NCBI RefSeq assembly: GCF_000429585.1
Contig: NZ_AUCD01000011.1
Coordinates: forward strand, 1-42,253
Length of the DNA: 42,253 bases
Reading direction: 5' to 3'
DNA from: Atopococcus tabaci DSM 17538
GTDB lineage: Bacteria; Bacillota; Bacilli; Lactobacillales; Carnobacteriaceae_A
Every line of letters begins with the position of its first letter. The stretch's first letter is position 1. Positions 41,912 through 42,253 of this stretch are shown one piece after another. Under the pieces are notes generated by a model that saw nothing but the letters and a program-made list of their open reading frames with translations, did not search any database and was not told where the DNA came from. The position numbers were made by a program, and so were the translations under genes.

Positions 41912-41913
41912 TT

Positions 41914-42253
41914 TTTTATTTACTTGAATTGTAAAATTAAGCTAGAAAAATAGAAAACCATTTGTGATACACTCTCACTAAGTTCCAACCACGAAAATTA
42001 GAGGAGTGACCACAAATGGCCTACACACATCTTACCATGAAAGAACTTAGCTGGATAGAAACTTATTTTGATACTGGATTAAAACCTTATAAGATTGCTC
42101 GGAAAATCGGTCGATCAAATCAACCGGTCTATAATGTCGTTTCCTTCCTAAAGGAAGGCGGTTCAATTATAGAATACTTTGATCAGTATAAACAGAATAA
42201 ATCAAAGTGTGGCGCTAAGAAAAAGACCTTTACAAGAAAACAAACCCAATACA
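41914..42253 (+). mobile_element. IS30-family element, 5' end (right copy, partial)
   Basis: Exact reverse complement of 1-340. It begins in a T-rich stretch two bases after a gene's stop codon, includes the IS left end and leader, and runs off the window in the transposase gene. A -10-like TGTGATACACT is seen at about 41963-41973. Confidence 0.85.
42016..42253 (+). CDS. IS30-family transposase, N-terminal fragment
   Basis: Starts at ATG 42016 with SD GAGGAG and stays open for 79 codons to the window edge. The helix-turn-helix region and sequence are identical to the left copy; the two genes read outward in opposite directions. Confidence 0.8.
   Translation, partial: MAYTHLTMKELSWIETYFDTGLKPYKIARKIGRSNQPVYNVVSFLKEGGSIIEYFDQYKQNKSKCGAKKKTFTRKQTQY

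Noticed and set aside
1-42253. tRNA, rRNA or known riboswitch genes
   Set aside because: I looked for cloverleaf ends, rRNA-like stretches and long structured leaders and saw none; a covariance-model scan was not possible.

Overview
The window looks like a chromosomal cell-surface polysaccharide locus from a low-GC Gram-positive bacterium (Bacillota, class Bacilli). The signs are strong Shine-Dalgarno sites, GTG and TTG starts, an LCP-family ligase, a Wzz/BY-kinase/PHP-phosphatase triad, CDP-glycerol enzymes and an IS30-family element. Family level cannot be fixed from the sequence; Planococcaceae-like or Carnobacteriaceae-like Bacilli are both plausible. The two ends, 1-340 and 41914-42253, are reverse complements of each other. 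Each is the 5' end of the same IS30-type element and is cut at the same internal base, so the window is probably an assembly contig that stops inside IS copies.

Layout. (1) 341-1690: a broken NERD-domain nuclease gene between two arrays of short palindromes. (2) 1698-5883: galE on the minus strand, then a CotH-VTC-DUF4956 operon whose cotH reading frame is shifted. (3) 6037-24828: a long plus-strand polysaccharide cluster with several GT2 and GT4 glycosyltransferases, two Wzx flippases, two Wzy/EpsG-type polymerases, WecB, a priming phosphoglycosyltransferase, a Wzz-like protein, a secreted LysM/glucosaminidase/SPOR hydrolase, and a CDP-glycerol pair. (4) 24980-31783: sugar nucleotide genes, namely rmlACBD (dTDP-rhamnose), a TviB/WbpO-like dehydrogenase with a TviC/WbpP-like epimerase, and a UDP-glucuronate 4-epimerase. 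(5) 31927-32886: an LCP ligase. (6) 32924-34135: an intact NERD-domain nuclease gene, again between two palindrome arrays. (7) 34265-38928: ugd, galU, Wzz, tyrosine kinase and tyrosine phosphatase. (8) 39036-41911: a visibly more AT-rich start of another polysaccharide cluster (second priming transferase, PssD/PssE-like pair, GT4), cut off by the IS.

How it fits together: regions 4 and 7 make activated sugars, region 3 and the start of region 8 assemble lipid-linked repeats, Wzx/Wzy export and polymerise them, Wzz/kinase/phosphatase set chain length, and the LCP enzyme probably attaches polymer to the wall. The duplicated flippase, polymerase and priming functions imply at least two polymers.

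The most unusual signal is at the two NERD loci. Each gene is flanked on both sides by its own family of alternating inverted arms with a 52-bp period (arms about every 26 bp). The arm sequences differ completely between loci (CTTTGT/ACAAAG against GTGGAGTG/CACTCCAC), but spacing, layout and part of the palindrome interior are shared. I know of no description of such a system but could not search.
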